NCBI RefSeq assembly: GCF_907164915.1 | Contig: NC_061866.1 | Location: 24,941,905-25,005,904 of the forward strand | From: Impatiens glandulifera | Lineage: Eukaryota > Streptophyta > Magnoliopsida > Ericales > Balsaminaceae | DNA length: 64,000 nt | Direction: 5' to 3' | Shown: positions 12,046 through 22,619 of the stretch, in pieces | Layout of the letters: every line of letters begins with the position of its first letter | How positions within the stretch are numbered: the first letter of the stretch is position 1 | Made by a program: the position numbers and the translations under genes | The notes under the pieces: model-generated | Database searches by the model: none | Told to the model about the DNA's origin: nothing | Seen by the model: only the letters and a program-made list of their open reading frames with translations

Positions 12046-12449
12046 TGATGCAGCGTGCGTGGCTAGGATGAACCTTTATCAAGATTCGTTGATTCTTACA
12101 AATACCGAAAGTTGATAGATATTGAGGAAACCTCGTTTTCTGATTAATAATCTTCCCCTAACAAAGTGTTTTAAGATTCTTTAAATACTCAAACCCTAGC
12201 TTGCAAAAGAAATAAACAACTTTTAATAAATTGCAAAAAACACCCGAAACTAATAAAAATGCGATTTTGAGCCCCTAAACGTCGTCAGATGGCCTTAAAC
12301 CATCATACCTCATGGCAAAACCATGACTTCTTCACAGCACCACGTTTCCGCCCGAAAAACACTAGGCAATCGTCGAAATCTGACACTTGCGAGATATTTT
12401 CGGATGCTGCAACTTTCGCATAAACGCCTCTTCGACTCGCACCGCATCA
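12046..12449 (-). repeat. 3' LTR of the CRM-like element (404 bp)
   Basis: Begins TGATGCAGCG and ends CGCACCGCATCA. It is 63 bp longer than its partner because the other LTR has lost a segment between two ACGT words. The integrase frame enters it and stops at 12,362. Confidence 0.92.
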
Positions 12450-15400
12450 TTCCCCCCAGGGTAGAAAAGATTCGTCCTCGAATCTGGAACCGCATCATCC
12501 TCATCAGAAGAAGACTCACCCACAAAAGGAACAAGATGCTTCACATTGAACACATCAGAGGTACGCACATGGCTGAGAAGGCGTAAACGATAAGCATTGG
12601 GGTTGATCTTCTCCACAATCTCAACAGGACCAATCTTCTTAGCAGCAAGCTTGCTATATTCATGAGCTGGAAAACGATCCTTAGTCAGAATAGCCCACAC
12701 AAAGTCACCAACTTCAAAATCAACAGCACGCCTTCTCGAATCAGCCTTCTCCTTGTACTTGGCAGTAGCAGCAACCAAACGGTCATGAGTGGTCTGATGA
12801 ACCTGAGCCAACTGACCAACAAAATCCGCAGTAGTGGAATGAGGACGCACCTTGCTGGGCAGCGCTAACAAATCAAGAGGAGCACGCGGAGACAGCCCGT
12901 AAATCACATGGAAAGGACTGAAACCAGTGGAGCGATTAACAGCATGATTGTGAGCAAACTCGGCCTGAGGCAGATTCAGATCCCAAGCCTTAGGATGATC
13001 CCCAACTAAACTGCGCAGAAGGTTCCCCAAAGACCTATTAACAACTTCAGTTTGGCCATCAGTTTGCGGGTGATAGGCACTGCTAAAATTCAGCTGAGTA
13101 TTAACCAAACGCCAAAGACTCCTCCAAAAGTGACTCACAAAGCGAGTGTCCCGATCAGAAACTATGGAGGCAGGAAGTCCATGAAGGCGATACACATCCC
13201 TGAAATAAAGCTGTGCAACAGCCACAGCATCAGAGGTTTTCTTGTAGGGATTGAAATGAACCATCTTCGAGAATCGGTCAACCACCACAAAAATCGAATC
13301 AGAACCACGCTGGGTACGTGGCAGCCCAAGGACAAAATCCATACTGACATCAGACCATGGTTGAGTGGGAATAGGCAGAGGCAAGTATAACCCGGCATTA
13401 GTCGAAGCGCCCTTAGCCAACTGACAAACACGACAGCGAGCAACAAAACACCCCACCTCTTTGCGCATCGAATGCCAGAAATAAGAAGCTGCAAGAAGCA
13501 GGAAGGTACGATCACGCCCAACATGCCCTTCTTTGTGGAGTTCCTGAATCATCCTCAAACGCAGGCTGCAATCTGGAATGCACAGCTGCACACCGCGGAA
13601 AAGGAACCCATCCTCCAAGACAAAGTCCCTCGAATCCCCCTGTTGGATGCGAATGAGGACCTGAGAAAAGAAAGGATCATCACGATAGAGGTCCACAAAC
13701 GAATCAAAGCCGGGTACATGGACACGCATCTCCACCAACAGCCCATGACGACGACTCAAAGCATCAGGCACGCGATTAGACACACCAGCCTTGTGTTTAA
13801 TCACAAAAGTAAACTGCTGTAAATAAGAGACCCACGAAGCATGACGATGAGAAATCTTGTCCTGACCACCAAGATGCTTGAGGGAATCATGATCCGTATA
13901 TAAGACAAACTCCCGCTGAAATAAATAATGACGCCAGTGTTTGACTGCCTGGACAATAGCATAGAACTCAATATCATAGGTACTGAAACGAAGTTTAGCG
14001 CTAGACAGTTTCTCACTAAAATAAGCAACAGGACGCCCAAATTGGCTAAGTACAGCCCCAATACCCAATTTCGAAGCATCACAATGTAGTTCAAATGGCT
14101 GGGAAAAATCAGGAAGAACCAAAATAGGGGCTGAAGTGAGTCGGTGCTTGATCTCAACAAAGGCAGCCTCGGCATCATCCGTCCAGAAGAACTTAACCCC
14201 CTTCATACAATCAGTGATAGGAGCCGTAACACTGCTGAAGTGAGGAATAAAACGCTGATAGAAGGAAGCCAAACCATGAAAACTGCGAACTTCAGTGATC
14301 GAAGAGGGGCGGGGCCACTGATTGACAGCCAGTACCTTACTCGGGTCCACTTTCAGGCCCTCCCGAGACACCACATAACCGAGGAACTGGGTAGAATCAG
14401 TAAGAAATGTGCACTTCGAGGAAGCAGCATAGAACTTGTCACGCCGGAGAACAGATAACACCTCACGAAGATGGGAGAGGTGTGCTACCTCGCTGTCACT
14501 GTAAATCAAGATGTCGTCGAAGTAAACGACTACAAACTTCCCAATGAAAGGGCGAAGAGCCTGGTTCATCACACGCATAAAGGTGCTAGGAGCATTCGAC
14601 AGACCAAACGGCATAACCAGCCACTCATATAAGCCCTCACGAGTCTTAAAGGCAGTCTTCCACTCATCACCCATGCGAGTACGAATCTGATGGTATCCAC
14701 TCTTGAGATCCAGTTTGCTAAACACAGAAGCACCACCCAACTGATCCAAGAAGTCATCCAACCGGGGAATAGGAAACCGATAACGCACTGTAATCTTGTT
14801 GATAGCACGACTATCAATGCACACACGCCAAGACCCATCCTTTTTTGGGGTAAGAAGGGCCGGGACAGCACATGGACTAAGGCTCTCTCGAATGTGTCCC
14901 TTAGCCAGCAAGTCCTCCACCTGTCTACGCAACTCTTCATGTTCTTTGGGACTCATGCGGTAATGAGGACGGTTGGGTAGGGCAGCACCTGGAACCAAGT
15001 CAATGTGATGCTGGATATCACGCAAAGGAGGCAAGGCACAAGGCAGATTCTCAGGAAAAACATCTGCAAACTCCTGTAACAGCGGCTGCACTGGAATAGG
15101 CACCTCAGAACTAGCACCACAGGTAATCAGCGAACAAAATAGAGCAAACACCATGCCAGATTCGACCATGGCGGTCTGAAAAGGACCCCGAGACAACAAG
15201 GTGGCAGGGGGGGACGCATGATGAGTGGGGGCAGCACCCTTCTTGGGCTGATTTGGCATCAACACAATCTTGGTACCATGAAATAAGAACGTGTAGGTAT
15301 TAGCACGCCCATCATGTATAACAGAATGATCAAACTACCAAGGGCGACCAAGTAAAAGGTGACAAACATCCATAGGAACCACATCACAATATACAGCATC

Positions 15401-15874
15401 ACGATAATGGGAACCAATGGAAAAATTAACAAGTACGCGCTTGGAAACTGTAACATCCGTACCTTGACTCAGCCAGGACAGGCGATAAGGCTTGGGGTGA
15501 GGTTCAGTGGACAGACCCAGCTTCGAAACTGCAACCTCAGAAATCACATTCTCACAACTCCCAGCATCAATGATGAAGGTGCAAACTTTGCCACCGATGG
15601 TACAAGTGGGATGGAACAGATTATTGCGTAACCACTCGTTGTCAGGAGCACGAGGGGTTAAACATGATCGATGAATCACCAAAAGGGGGCCAACATCACC
15701 AGAAGCATACTCCTCCGCTGCCTCATCATCATAAACATCATACACTGGGGCTGAATCTGAAGGAAGAGCAGAGTCAGGATCATCCACCTCAGTAAAAAGA
15801 CCACGATTGGTGGACTTTGGGTTGCGACACTCTGCTTGGCGATGGCCAACTTCACCACAATTGAAACAACGCAA
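12362..15874 (-). pseudogene. gypsy CCHC-protease-RT-RNase H-integrase frame, one nonsense codon
   Basis: The 15,335-15,874 segment holds a CCHC knuckle (CFNCGEVGHRQAEC) and a retropepsin-like domain with IIDAGSCENVIS, where the usual active-site DTG/DSG/DGG reads DAG. It ends at TAG (15,335-15,337), where relatives have Gln. The frame then continues without further breaks to 12,362. It contains RT with YFDDILIYSD (about residue 248 of the lower segment), RNase H with LHCDASKLGIGAVLSQ, an HHCC finger ending CRVCQLAKG, an integrase core with MDFVLGLP, SDRDTRF and HPQTDGQTEVVNR (all three DDE residues present), and a GDFVWAIL-type C-terminal module. No classical chromodomain is recognisable. 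The last ~29 codons lie in the LTR. Product would be the reverse-transcription and integration machinery of the element. Confidence 0.9.
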
Positions 15875-16767
15875 GCCACCGGGACGTCCCTGCGGGGGGC
15901 TGTAGTGCCGCGAGGGGGGGCTGGGGTGGGATGGGCCGGCTGGGAAGAAGAACCAATGCCACTAGTGGGGACAACCTGTTTTCCAAAGCTACCCGAACCG
16001 CGCCTGGCTAGCTGTTTCTCAGCCTGTGAAGCACGCTGATGTGCCTCAGAAACAGTCAAGGGATCAAACATATTCAAAATATCCTGCAACTGGAGGCGAA
16101 GGCCACCAATATAGCGAGAAACCAACTGGAGAGGGGACTCAGACAGGTCAACACGAGCCACAAAGGTGTAAAACTCAGTGGAATAGTCATCCACGGAACG
16201 AGAACCCTGACGAAGATTCTGGAACCGCTGGTACAGGTTACGTTCGTAATTATATGGTAGAAACGCAGCCCTAATATGCTTCCTAAATTTGTCCCAATTC
16301 GTGAGCTTTGCCTTACCATGACGAACACGTGTCTGTTTCAACTGCTGCCACCATGCTTGTGCACGATCATGTAAGCGGATCGTAACAAGGGGTACACGAC
16401 GATCTGCAGGAACTTCCTTGAAATCCAGAATCTCTTCAACCTGAGAAAGCCAATCAATAAACTCTTCCGGTGGTAGACTACCATCGAACTTAGGGATGTC
16501 CACCCTGAAAGCCTGCTCCCAGCGATGATTGGGGCGTTCAGGGGATCGATTCCGAAGACCACCGAGAGGGTTTTCATCTGTCACCGTAACATCATCTTCA
16601 GGGTGGTGCATGTGCATAGATGCATCCATCCGTTGCGTCAACCATTCAACCTGCCGCCTCAAATCGTCGTTATCACGGCAAAACTCAGCGTTTTCACGTC
16701 GCAACTCAGCAAGGTCACCATCATCAGCACCAGGGGTAGGGTTGCGCGGCTGTCTTCGGGGCGGCAT
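15869..16767 (-). pseudogene. gypsy Gag, frameshifted before the zinc knuckle
   Basis: The frame starts at 16,767 (MPPRRQPRNPTPGADDGDL) with a coiled-coil-like N-terminus. It contains the retrotransposon Gag domain: WWQQLKQTRVRHGKAKLTNW, then RNLYQRFQNLRQGSRSVDDY and the YIGGLRLQLQDIL segment. It should run directly into the CCHC knuckle, but the frame changes in a G-rich tract near 15,885-15,925, and the original frame continues as non-sense sequence to 15,676. Gag forms the particle in which reverse transcription happens; this copy could not make a normal Gag-Pol. Confidence 0.88.
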
Positions 16768-16787
16768 ACCTCAGGGTCGACTGGAAA

Positions 16788-16796
16788 CTGATACCA
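16788..16796 (-). other. Primer-binding site of the CRM-like element
   Basis: On the minus strand, two bases inside the 5' LTR, the sequence is TGGTATCAG followed by TTTCC. The first nine bases match the complement of the initiator-Met tRNA 3' end; the match then stops. Confidence 0.7.
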
Positions 16797-16798
16797 AC

Positions 16799-17139
16799 TG
16801 ATGCAGCGTGCGTGGCTAGGATGAACCTTTATCAAGATTCGTTGATTCTTACGAATACCGAAAGTTGATAGATATTGAGGAAACCTCGTTTTCTGATTAA
16901 TAATCTTCCCCTAACAAAGTGTTTTAAGATTCTTTAAATACTCAAACCCTAACTTGCAAAAGAAATAAACAACTTTTAATAAATTGCAAAAAACACCCGA
17001 AACTAATAAAAATGCGATTTTGAGCCCCTAAACGTTACCGCCCGAAAAACACTAGGCAATCGTCGAAATCTGACACTTGCGAGATATTTTCGGATGCTGC
17101 AACTTTCGCATAAACGCCTCTTCGACTCGCACCGCATCA
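16799..17139 (-). repeat. 5' LTR of the CRM-like element (341 bp, internal deletion)
   Basis: Same ends as the partner LTR and near identical to it. The 63-bp segment between ACGT and ACGTT in the partner is missing here, leaving a single ACGTT, a microhomology-type deletion. Confidence 0.9.
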
Positions 17140-17673
17140 CAGGGCAATTGGAGACACCCAATGTAAGAAGAGAACCGAACCCGATTTCCTTCACAGCTTC
17201 CTTCTGTTCTACGCTCAATTTAGGAATCATGTGAAAAAGGCCATGAGGGGATGATCTTGTTAGAAATGCTACTTTCCTTTTCTTGATGGTTTTGGGGGGA
17301 GGTGGTGAATCTTCATCGACGGGTGTAGTTGTAGCAATATTAGTAACTTCTACAACAATTTATCAGTCGATGACTTCGTCTTCGTATTTCTTTTCCTCTT
17401 CCTTTTATATTTATTCAAGTAAAGCCTCCAACGGATTATTTTCAGTGAGATAACAAAAATCAGCATTTTACAAAATATATAGAATAAACGGGTGTAATAT
17501 TAATCAAAATATATAAACACAATATGATTAACCTACCTCTTTGGTTTATTGCCGGGATTGTCGTTGGATATAGGATTGGGGGCAGTTTCGTTTATGTTGT
17601 TACAAACCGCCATGACGATCTCTCGAGAGTCGGAAGTAACCACTTGCATGTCGTTGGCTTCGTTTTGTGACAT
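17140..17673 (-). pseudogene. DUF1985 + Ulp1-like gene, right copy: 5' part
   Basis: Probable first exon 17,533-17,673, starting MSQNEANDMQVV and ending at a plausible donor (AG/GTAGGT). The next exon encodes an acidic stretch with in-frame stops, a basic KTIKKRK cluster that could be a nuclear localisation signal, then LSVEQKEAVKEIGFGSLLTL. The frame reaches the CAGGG duplication and continues in phase on the far side of the CRM insertion (12,045 downward), so the insertion lies in an exon. The matching left-copy segment is at about 4,015-4,090. Start chosen as the only ATG ahead of the conserved part; confidence in exon limits is low. Confidence 0.55.
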
Positions 17674-17859
17674 TTTCACAAAAAATGATTGTGGAATAGA
17701 AGAAAACTCTAGGGTTTCAGAGTTCACACGTAAATGATCGCTGTGAGAAAGAGAAAGAGAGAAGGTGAACAGTTTCTTATGAAAATTAAGAGTGGGATTT
17801 GTAGCGGGAAAAATATAAATAATCCTTCACAGAAATGAAGCGATTTCAACTTCACAAAA

Positions 17860-18100
17860 ATTAAAAATTTAATGAAGTTAGCTTCGCAAGGTTGATTTTA
17901 TAATTTCATAAACGGAGCTAGTTCCGCACGGTTGAGTTTTAAAAAAAATAAACGATGCTAGTATCGCACGGTTGAGCTTTTAAAAAAATAAACGATGCTA
18001 GTTTCGCACGGTTGAGCTTTTAAAAAAATAAACGATGCTGGCTTCGCAAGGATGAACTTTTAAAAAAGTAAACGATGCTAGTTTCACAGATTCTGTTTTT
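17860..18100. repeat. 40-bp minisatellite, inverted relative to the 8.4-kb array
   Basis: Units of 40 bp start at about 17,949, 17,989 and 18,029 with weaker ones on either side: ATAAACGATGCTAGTTTCGC plus ACGGTTGAGCTTTTAAA. Read on the opposite strand they align with the GAAGCTAGCTTCGTTTAT unit of 8,395-8,930. The array lies just upstream of the right Ulp1-like gene. Confidence 0.8.
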
Positions 18101-18237
18101 AAATTTATTTATTATATTTTGCTTCTTTAATTAAAACATACATTAATGATTAAATGTTTTTACACGACAATTAAAAGGTCTTTACATGGGTGTGCTGGCG
18201 GTTTTACATGAACGTTAAGGGATTTAAATGAATTGAA

Positions 18238-19020
18238 ACGAAGTATGTGTCGCTCGAAAAGGGTCTATTCATAGAGTTTAAAATGCCGCCTGGGCGAAGG
18301 AAGTTTCGCCCAAAAGTATAAGCATATAAAGTAAAAGAAGCGAAGTATGCTTCGATCCAGACTCTAGATTAGTATAATTTTTTAATTTTTTTTCTAATTT
18401 AAAAATAAATAATTTTTGTGAATTTTTGTATTTACATACATGAGTAAATGTTTTTACATGATAGGTAAACTGTCTTTTCATGGAGGTGTGAGGGTTTTAC
18501 ATGAGCGTCAGAGTAATAAAATACTTAAGGCTAAGTATGTTTCGCCCTGATAGGCGGATCTCTTCATTCCGCTTTCCATGTCTCATGCGCGAAGGAAGTT
18601 TCGCCCGATTCTATAAGAATATAAAGTAATTGAAGCGAAGTATGCTTCGATCTAGTCTCTAGATTAGTATAATTTTTTAATTTTTTTTCTAATTTAAAAA
18701 CAAATAATTTAGTTGAATTTTTGTATTTACATACATGAGTAAATGTTTTTATATGATAGATAAACTGTCTTTTCATGGAGGTAATGGGGGTTTTACATTA
18801 GCGTCAGGGTAAGAAAATACTTAAAACTAAGTATGGTTCGCCCTGAAAGGTTGATCTCTTCATTCCGTGTTACATGGCTACTGGCGAAGTACACTTCTCT
18901 CCGTATCTCATATATATATACACTGTTATAACATGGCGCCTGGAGCGAAATGAGCTTCACTCTAAACTTATATTTGCCTTCCTTTTGAAATGGAGCCTGG
19001 GGAAGGGAGTTTCACTCCAT
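18238..19020. repeat. Right inverted arm: tandem ~286-bp units with hairpin words
   Basis: Units start at about 18,291 and 18,578, with a diverged third near 18,883. It is the reverse complement of the left arm at 57-480. Each unit begins with an interrupted palindrome such as GGGCGAAGGAAGTTTCGCCC and includes GAAGCGAAGTATGCTTCGAT. Further degenerate forms occur at about 18,946 (GGAGCGAAATGAGCTTCAC) and 18,997. The end of the element is probably within 19,020-19,060. Confidence 0.75.
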
Positions 19021-19060
19021 ACGTTAACTAGACATTCCGTTAACGACGTTTGTGGTAAAC

Positions 19061-19769
19061 CCGGATAGAATTCGGGTTCCGAATAGTCTCTCCATCCCTT
19101 CAACCCAGTTTTGATTTATTATTAAATTAATGCTTCTGCAATTTCATTTGTCAGCAACATGGGAACACTGAAATCGAGAGCAGGATCCTGGTCGGAAAGT
19201 AATGACATGGTCTATATGTCTACACTAATTATTTAATTATTAAGATAATTAATTTGCATTTGGAATGTAAAGATTTGAACTTACTTTAAAAACATTAATT
19301 ATTGTGCTTTACTGTTTAAATTTACGCATCATTTTTTTTTAATACAAGTAAGATATATCATAATTAGTGTAGTCAAATGAGACCTAATTTCCATCTAACT
19401 TATCAAGTTATCATGGATTAAAATCATATATTTATATGCTTAACATAACTTTATTATATATATATTTTTATATGACTACAAAAAGAAAAAAATTATTCTA
19501 AAATAAAATTGCAATTCTTAGAAGGATCTTTTAAACGGTCAATCGACATAATTAGGTGAGTCAAAACTGATAAAAAAAAAAGTGTAAATAAAAATAATAA
19601 ATAGTTCAAGTGTGGATATGAAAATAGACTAATATCCGATGGAATTTAAAATTGAGCAATTGACACATTTTGGATTTTGTGGCATGGAATGGGCTAAGGC
19701 TCGTCTAGCAACTCTGTTCTAAAGGTTTATCCGACAAGGTGAAATTGTACCAAATCAACTGGAATCTTG
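19061..19769. other. AT-rich 5' flank of the CRR4-like gene
   Basis: Separates the transposon end from the PPR gene. It is AT-rich with long A/T runs. TATATATATATTTTTATATG near 19,454 is the only TATA-like tract I noted, too far upstream to be assigned. Nothing else is recognised. Confidence 0.3.
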
Positions 19770-21608
19770 ATGACTGTTTGCGCGAATTCAAATCATCAAT
19801 GGCATTCGACAACACTCTCTCTGTTTCCCAAATGCAAAACACTAAGAGACGTCCAACAAATTCATGCTCACCTAACCAAGACCGGTCTTATCAACAATCA
19901 ATCTCTCACCACCAAGCTCATACTCAAGTTCTGTGCTTCTCCGCACGCACCCGTCGTTCGATTTGCTCGTTACTTGTTCTTTCGCAAAACCCTTTTTGAT
20001 CCCTTCATCTGGAACGCCATCATCAAGACATTCTCGCACGGTCATGATCCACTAGAAGCCATGCTCATCTTTTCCCTCATGCTAGAAAATGGTGTTCTTG
20101 TTGACAAGTACTCCTTTTCTTTGCTCCTGAAAGCGTGTTCGAGGATGGCCTTGGTAAAAGAAGGAATGCAACTTCATGGGTTGATTGAAAAGTTTGATTT
20201 TGGGTATTCTGATGATGAGTTGTTTCTAAACAACTGTTTGATTTGTTTGTATTTGAGGTGCGGCTGTCACGGTTTAGCACGCCGGGTATTCGACAGAATG
20301 CATAACCGGGATTCTGTTTCGTTTAACTTGATGATAGATGGTTACGTTAAGAGTGGAACCATCGATTCTGCTCGTGAGTTGTTTGTTCAAATGCCTGTAG
20401 AGATAAAGAATTCAATTTCCTGGAATTCCATGATCAGAGGATACATGAAATATGAGGAGGAAGAAGAAGCATGGGAGCTGTTTAACAAAATGCCTGAAAG
20501 GGATTTAGTTTCATGGAATCTAATGTTAGATGGTTATATCAAACGTGGGCGAATAGAAACAGCTCAAGCTTTATTCAACGAGATGCCACAAAGAGACGTC
20601 GTTAGCTGGGCGAGTATGATTGACGGTTATGGTAAACTAGGCTGGACTAACATAGCACGATCCCTTTTCGATAAAATGCCAGATAGAGACATAGTTTCAT
20701 GCAACACAATGATGGCTGCATACTTACAAAACGGAAATTTCACAGAAGCACTAAAACTGTTCCACGACGTTCAAACTGAGACAAATCTATCTCCAGACGA
20801 AGCGACTCTCTCCATCGCGCTCTCCTCAATTGCACAATTAGGTCTCATCGACGAAGGTGTAGCAATCCACAATCATATCGTGGAAAAAAGATTCTCTTTG
20901 GATGGAAATCTTGGTGTAGCCCTAATAGACATGTATTCAAAATGTGGCGATATAGTGAAAGGCATTAAGATATTCGAAAACATTAAACACAAAAGAAGAA
21001 GAAGAAGCAATAATGTTGATCACTGGAACGCAATGATTAACGGTTTGGCAATCCATGGTTATGGTAAATCAGCTTTTGAATTGTTTATGGAGATGATGAG
21101 AAAACAGTCTATTATAAGGCCAGATGACATAACTTACATTGGAGTGATAAACGCTTGTGGACATTCGGGTTTGATAAAAGAAGGTTTAATGTGTTTTGAG
21201 ATAATGAGAAGAGTGCATCGGTTAGAGCCGAAGCTTCAACACTACGGGTGTGTTATTGATGTTCTTGGAAGGGCAGGTCATATAGAAGAAGCTACAAAGT
21301 TGATAAGGGAGATGCCAATTAAACCAAATGAGGTTGTTTGGAGAACATTGTTAAGTGCTTGCAATAATTACGAGAGTTTTAAGATTGGGGAGCCGATAGC
21401 AAAGCATTTGATTGAATTGGATTCGTCTAAATCGAGTGGGTATGTGATTCTTTCCAATATATATGCTTGTTTTGGGTTGTGGGATGATGTTAGAAAGGTT
21501 AGGGAAATGATGAAACAGAATGATATTAAGAAATTGCCTGGTTCTAGTTGGATTGAACTTGATGGCCAAGTTCATCAGTTCTTTGCTGGAGATAAATCAT
21601 CCTCTTAA
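19770..21608 (+). CDS. CRR4: PPR protein of the E subgroup, CRR4-like chloroplast RNA editing factor
   Basis: Uninterrupted 612-codon gene from ATG at 19,770 to TAA at 21,606, with no intron, as is usual for plant PPR genes. After a short N-terminus (KCKTLRDVQQIHAHLTKTG) it is built of PLS-type PPR repeats, with tell-tale phrases such as SWNSMIRGYMKYEEEEEAW, DVVSWASMIDGYGKLGW and LGVALIDMYSKCGDI. It closes with an E domain ending GSSWIELDGQVHQFFAGD and has no DYW domain. Length and segment-by-segment resemblance point to Arabidopsis CRR4 (At2g45350), which specifies editing that creates the ndhD start codon in chloroplasts. That makes a role in NDH complex accumulation likely. The orthology is from memory, not a search. 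A plastid transit peptide is not obvious in the short N-terminus. Its 3' end faces the PEPC gene. Confidence 0.85.
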   Translation: MTVCANSNHQWHSTTLSLFPKCKTLRDVQQIHAHLTKTGLINNQSLTTKLILKFCASPHAPVVRFARYLFFRKTLFDPFIWNAIIKTFSHGHDPLEAMLIFSLMLENGVLVDKYSFSLLLKACSRMALVKEGMQLHGLIEKFDFGYSDDELFLNNCLICLYLRCGCHGLARRVFDRMHNRDSVSFNLMIDGYVKSGTIDSARELFVQMPVEIKNSISWNSMIRGYMKYEEEEEAWELFNKMPERDLVSWNLMLDGYIKRGRIETAQALFNEMPQRDVVSWASMIDGYGKLGWTNIARSLFDKMPDRDIVSCNTMMAAYLQNGNFTEALKLFHDVQTETNLSPDEATLSIALSSIAQLGLIDEGVAIHNHIVEKRFSLDGNLGVALIDMYSKCGDIVKGIKIFENIKHKRRRRSNNVDHWNAMINGLAIHGYGKSAFELFMEMMRKQSIIRPDDITYIGVINACGHSGLIKEGLMCFEIMRRVHRLEPKLQHYGCVIDVLGRAGHIEEATKLIREMPIKPNEVVWRTLLSACNNYESFKIGEPIAKHLIELDSSKSSGYVILSNIYACFGLWDDVRKVREMMKQNDIKKLPGSSWIELDGQVHQFFAGDKSSS

Positions 21609-22619
21609 GCATCTATACTTTCTTACTTATTAAATATGTATTCCTTAAGGGGGACTAGCTTATACCATTTTTTAGCATATTTTCCAAACTTTCATAACTT
21701 AATTAAATCCAAAGAACATCATATCTTGTTGCTTTAATTGATCGACTGGACTTCAAATTTAGTGCCAAAAGTGGGTTTGCCTGATCACTGTCCATTTTAA
21801 AACACTTTTTTTTAACAAAAAGATGTATACAGCCCAATGCAATTTGGTTATAATACAATGCTTAAATATATGTATAATTAAGTTAGGTTAAATAATATTA
21901 TTTTATCCAAATCAATGAGATACTTCACACATAAAAAAAATGTTTGTAAGAAAATTTATTAAACATTTTTTTCCATATACACAATTCTAGTTCTAAAAAG
22001 TGTTTGCAGATGGACCCGGCCAATATGATTCGTGGTGTTATTATTTTTGGTGTGAGATACTACTGATTTTGCTCATGCCAAGATGAAATTTGTGATTTGT
22101 GCTCCTCCATTTTATAACCTCCCTTCTTATTTAATTATGTGAATTTTGTAGGCGTATTTTCATCTAAGAAAATCGAAAGCATTTTCAATCATCCATCATA
22201 TTTTCATCTTAGAAAAACAAAAGCCATCTTTAGGCTCATTCATTGTACTCTTCAAGAACAAAGCTCATTCTTTTTTAAATCAAAATGATTTACGTAGAGC
22301 TTTCATGAATGGCTGAATTGGGTTTTGACAAAATTACGTTATAGAATCTCAAAACAACAAAACACGTTGCAAGATCTGTCAAAATCCAATCCAAGACAAA
22401 ATCTATTGTAAAAACCTTGAAAAACCAGTGGAAATATCCATTGCAAAAAAGCATCATTGTAATTAGCAACATCCTAGAAGGATGGAGCATTTTATTCAAA
22501 CCAAAACAAGACTATAATACTCCCAGGTGAACACCTATTATTTGAGAAGTGGAAAATGAAGCAAGATTTAACAGTCATAAACTACTCACTCAGCTCACAA
22601 CCATAAACACAATGCAACA
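21609..22619. other. Shared 3' flank of two convergent genes
   Basis: AT-rich DNA between the stop codons of the PPR gene (+) and the PEPC gene (-). It must hold both 3' untranslated regions. Possible poly(A) words are present but I cannot pick the sites. A short direct repeat, CATATTTTCATCTAAGAAAA-like, occurs at about 22,153-22,220. No gene is recognised. Confidence 0.4.

Larger units (their letters stand above)
12046..17139 (-). mobile_element. Ty3/gypsy retrotransposon, CRM-like chromovirus, young
   Basis: The element lies between direct LTRs (12,046-12,449 and 16,799-17,139) with TGATG...CATCA ends, flanked by the 5-bp target duplication CAGGG (12,041-12,045 and 17,140-17,144). The coding strand is minus. 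The primer-binding site beside the 5' LTR reads TGGTATCAG (16,788-16,796, complement), matching initiator-Met tRNA. The polypurine tract is at 12,450-12,460. Domain order is Gag, CCHC, protease, RT, RNase H, integrase. TGATG/CATCA LTR ends and an integrase frame running into the 3' LTR are features I associate with the CRM (centromeric) clade. Over shared LTR sequence I count about three substitutions plus one 63-bp deletion, so insertion is recent. One frameshift and one nonsense codon disable it. Confidence 0.9.
1..19020. mobile_element. Long DNA transposon with inverted repeat-rich arms, open at left (VANDAL/MULE-like, tentative)
   Basis: Sequence at about 57-480 reappears in reverse complement at about 18,240-18,870, so the two ends are inverted arms. 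Between them lie three minus-strand genes of transposon type: DUF1985+Ulp1 copies at 878-4,090 and 9,194-17,673, and a plant-mobile-domain gene at 7,002-8,152. Arrays of short palindromic repeats fill the non-coding space. DUF1985 and Ulp1 genes are known passengers of plant Mutator-like elements, including VANDALs. No MuDR-type transposase is visible, so the element is non-autonomous or its transposase lies left of base 1. The outer left end and its target duplication are outside the window, and the right end near 19,020-19,060 is approximate. It is secondarily interrupted by a CRM-type retrotransposon. Confidence 0.55.

Noticed and set aside
18278..18776. Two similar short minus-strand frames (67 and 70 codons) starting with MKRQF, with a third relative at 120-317
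   Set aside because: They recur because they lie in the tandem arm units. The composition is that of AT-rich repeat DNA and there is no gene context.
1..19020. MuDR-type or other transposase inside the long DNA element
   Set aside because: I looked on both strands between the arms and saw no transposase motifs. Only Ulp1/DUF1985, PMD and the nested gypsy genes are recognisable.
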